Below are positions 61,745-64,000 of a DNA stretch of 64,000 nucleotides, one piece after another. The DNA is from Micromonospora_E sp048060115. Its GTDB lineage: Bacteria; Actinomycetota; Actinomycetes; Mycobacteriales; Micromonosporaceae. The notes below the pieces were generated by a model that saw only the letters and a list, made by a program, of their open reading frames with translations, was not told the DNA's origin and made no database searches. Numbering within the stretch: position 1 is the stretch's first letter; every line of letters begins with the position of its first letter. The position numbers and the translations under genes are program-made. Location: contig NZ_JBHMIM010000029.1 in the NCBI RefSeq assembly GCF_048060115.1, positions 18,650 to 82,649 of the forward strand. The letters run 5' to 3'.

Positions 61745-63676
61745 TTGCTCGACATCACCTTCGGTCCGCAGGTCTGCGGCGACCTGACCGCCGGCGCCAG
61801 CCGGGAGTGGCTGGTCACCGACGGTCGTGGCGGCTACGCGATGGGTACGGTCAACGGCCTGCGTACCCGGCGCTACCACGGTCTGCTGGTGGTCGCCGGG
61901 GCGACTCCGGCGGCCCGGCGGGTCGGGCTGGTCAGCCTTGATCCGGCGGTGACCCTGCCGTCGGGCGCGCAGGTCCGGCTCGGGGTGCACGAGTGGTCAT
62001 CGGGCGTGGTCGACCCGCCCGGTCACACGCTGCTGGAGCGCTTCGACCTCGCCGACGGGGTGCCCCGCTGGCGGTGGCGCATCGGCGACGTGGTGATCGA
62101 ACGTGAGGTCGCGATGGTGCACGGCACGCCGTGTGTAGCGGTGACCCACCGGCTGGTCAGCGGCGGCCCGGTGACGCTGACGCTGTCCGCGGTGACCACC
62201 TGGCGGGACGCGCACGGCGAACGGCACGCCGACGCTCCGCCGCCTCGGATGGAGAACGTCGACGGCGGGGTGGTCGTCGAGGGCGCGTTCCGGGTGCACG
62301 GCCCGGACTGGGTGCCGGCGGGAAACTGGTGGGACGGGGTCTACCACCGTGAGGAGGCGGCGCGCGGGCTGCTGGCCGAGGAGGACCTGTGGTACGCGGG
62401 CAGCTTCACCGCCACTCTGGCCGCCCCCGGTGACGTGGCCGAGGTCACGGCGTGGGCGGAGCATCTGGAGCAGCGTCCAGAGCCGGCGGTGGCGATCGTC
62501 GGGGCCGCCCGGGTGCGCAACCGGGCGGTGGTGGCCGCCGCGAAGCCGGCGGACGCGGTCGACGCGACCCTGGCGTTGGCGGCCGACGCGTTCGTGGTGC
62601 GCACCGGCGTCGGCCCGGACGTGGTGGCCGGCTACCCGTGGTTCGGCACCTGGTCGCGGGACACGATGACCTCCTACGAGGGGTTGTTCCTGGCCACCGG
62701 GCGCGCCGACGAGGGCCGTGAGCTGCTGCGCGGCTACGCCGCCACGCTGTCGGAGGGGATGCTGGCGAACACCGCCGACACCGGTCACGTGGAGTACAAC
62801 ACCGTCGACGGCACCCTGTGGTTCCTGCACGCGGTGGACCGGCACGTCACCGCGACCAGCGACATCGACCTGGCCGACGAGCTGCTGCCGGCGCTGCGCG
62901 AGGTGGTCGCGGCCCATCTGCGGGGCACCCGCTACGGCATCCGGGTCGACTCCGCCGACGGGCTGCTCACCGGCGGCGCCAGCGGCGAGGCACTGACCTG
63001 GATGGACGCCCGGGTGTACGGGGTGCCGATCACCGCCCGGGAAGGCAAGCCGGTCGAGGTGAACGCGCTGTGGGTCAACGGGCTGGCGGCGGTGAGCGAG
63101 TTGGCGCAACTGGTGGACGGGGATCCGGGGGCGGCGGCGACGGTCTACCCGAAGGCGTACGGGTCGTTCCGGGCCCGCTATCCGGCCCCGTCGGGTTGGC
63201 TCTACGACGTGCTGGACGCCCCGGCGCAGTATCCGCTGGGCGGTGATCCCCATGCCGACGACGACGCGTTGCGCCCCAACCAGCTGCTCGCCTGGTCGTT
63301 GCCGTACGCCCCGTTGGAGCCGGATCCGGCACCGATCCGGGCGATCGGCTCGGCGCTGCTGACCCCGCTGGGGTTGCGTAGTCTGGCTCCGGACTCGGCC
63401 GGCTACCTGGGCCAGCACCGGGGTGGGCCGGCCCGCCGGGACGGCGCCTATCACCAGGGGACGGTATGGCCGTGGCTGCTCGGCCCGTACGTGTCGGCGG
63501 CCCGCCGGGCCGGGCTGGACGTCACCGACGTCTTCGCCGGGTCGACCGCGCACCTGAGCGAGTACGGGCTCGGGTCGGTCAGCGAAACGGCTGACGGGGA
63601 TCCGCCGCACGGCGCCACCGGCTGCCCGTTCCAGGCGTGGTCGGTAGCCGAACTACTGCGGGTCCGACAAATCTGA
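61745..63676 (+). CDS. Glycogen-debranching-type enzyme (amylo-alpha-1,6-glucosidase family)
   Basis: 643 aa from TTG 61745, with GGAGG four bases upstream; the longer frame back to 61637 lacks a ribosome site. The N-terminal domain (ASREWLVTDGRGGYAMGTVNGLRTRRYHG) is the GDE N-terminal type. The C-terminal (alpha/alpha)6 domain has YPWFGTWSRDTM with the catalytic-region Asp (~ residue 305), LTWMDARV, VEVNALWVNGL and HQGTVWPWLLGPYV. These enzymes remove alpha-1,6 glucose branches of glycogen-like glucans in the cytoplasm. A GT4 glycosyltransferase starts 160 bp downstream on the same strand. Confidence 0.9.
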   Translation: MLDITFGPQVCGDLTAGASREWLVTDGRGGYAMGTVNGLRTRRYHGLLVVAGATPAARRVGLVSLDPAVTLPSGAQVRLGVHEWSSGVVDPPGHTLLERFDLADGVPRWRWRIGDVVIEREVAMVHGTPCVAVTHRLVSGGPVTLTLSAVTTWRDAHGERHADAPPPRMENVDGGVVVEGAFRVHGPDWVPAGNWWDGVYHREEAARGLLAEEDLWYAGSFTATLAAPGDVAEVTAWAEHLEQRPEPAVAIVGAARVRNRAVVAAAKPADAVDATLALAADAFVVRTGVGPDVVAGYPWFGTWSRDTMTSYEGLFLATGRADEGRELLRGYAATLSEGMLANTADTGHVEYNTVDGTLWFLHAVDRHVTATSDIDLADELLPALREVVAAHLRGTRYGIRVDSADGLLTGGASGEALTWMDARVYGVPITAREGKPVEVNALWVNGLAAVSELAQLVDGDPGAAATVYPKAYGSFRARYPAPSGWLYDVLDAPAQYPLGGDPHADDDALRPNQLLAWSLPYAPLEPDPAPIRAIGSALLTPLGLRSLAPDSAGYLGQHRGGPARRDGAYHQGTVWPWLLGPYVSAARRAGLDVTDVFAGSTAHLSEYGLGSVSETADGDPPHGATGCPFQAWSVAELLRVRQI

Positions 63677-63836
63677 TCCGCTGCCGTTACATCAGCGCAA
63701 CGCGAACGTCTTCCCTGGTTATCCCGATGCCGGCAGGATTGTCGGTAACCCAACGACGCGTCAGCACCCGCAAATGGTGTCTGATCGCGCACGCCCAGCA
63801 CCGAACACACCTGAAGATATTGAGGGGGGTCTGTCG

Positions 63837-64000
63837 ATGTCACCTACCGCCGACGTGATCGACATCCGTGCACCACGGTCACAGCGGGTGTTGATGCTGT
63901 CCTGGGAGTACCCGCCGGTGGTGGTGGGTGGACTGGGCCGGCACGTGCACGCCCTCTCCGTCGCCCTGGCCAACGCCGGCCACGAGGTCACCGTCGTCAC
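63837..64000 (+). CDS. GT4-family glycosyltransferase (3' partial)
   Basis: Only the first ~54 residues are in the window. ATG 63837 follows GAGGGGGGT. After a short hydrophilic lead comes VLMLSWEYPPVVVGGLGRHV then HALSVALANAGHEVTVV, the N-terminal Rossmann half of GT4 glycosyltransferases, with the GGLGRHV nucleotide/acceptor loop as in GlgA/GlgM-like alpha-glucan synthases. With the debranching enzyme upstream, a glucan-building role is likely. Confidence 0.85.
   Translation, partial: MSPTADVIDIRAPRSQRVLMLSWEYPPVVVGGLGRHVHALSVALANAGHEVTVV

Overview
The window is GC-rich DNA (roughly 70%) with densely packed genes, many GTG and TTG starts and frequent 4-base stop/start overlaps. It carries a partial conservon-type signalling pair, a secreted GH48 cellulase with a CBM2 module, and CebR-like operators. 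Together these point to a filamentous actinomycete. Micromonosporaceae is my inference from gene content, not from a database match. Both ends cut through genes.

Layout. 1-4.4 kb: a penicillin-acylase/IucB-type acyltransferase fusion, an FkbM methyltransferase and a CDP-alcohol phosphatidyltransferase. 4.4-7.0 kb: cytochrome oxidase subunit I (ctaD) and a DUF2231 membrane protein. 7.1-26.3 kb: the main accessory locus, nine minus-strand genes with gaps of at most 48 bp. They encode two large PUFA-synthase-like polyketide synthases (the second ending in its own phosphopantetheinyl transferase), a free ACP, an alpha/beta hydrolase, a sulfotransferase, a secreted propeller-like protein ending in five histidines, an LpqC-type esterase lipoprotein and a two-gene ABC exporter. 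The set reads as a pathway that builds, possibly sulfates, releases and exports an unknown long-chain lipid.

26.7-37.1 kb: a divergent plus-strand group: TPR membrane protein, fibronectin-III protein, MoxR ATPase, DUF58 and transglutaminase-like membrane protein. It is followed by a DUF3159 gene with an iron-box-like site and an unknown membrane protein. 37.2-44.3 kb: cellulose use (GH48 cellulase and GH1 beta-glucosidase, divergent, with two CebR-like boxes between them) and a membrane Ser/Thr kinase. 44.3-49.0 kb: a conservon-like histidine kinase and roadblock protein, then an FGGY sugar kinase. 49.1-51.3 kb: a fused anthranilate/ADIC synthase preceded by a short Trp-Trp leader peptide and a possible attenuator.

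51.5-58.9 kb: small redox and hypothetical genes (WrbA-like, RusA-like, D-amino-acid-oxidase-like, AMIN-like lipoprotein, thioredoxin-fold, DUF4394, FAD monooxygenase) and one decayed CPBP protease gene. 58.9-64.0 kb: intracellular alpha-glucan or oligosaccharide metabolism: a GH63-like glucosidase, a divergent glycogen-debranching-type enzyme and the start of a GT4 glycosyltransferase. I saw no tRNA, rRNA, CRISPR array, transposase or integrase.
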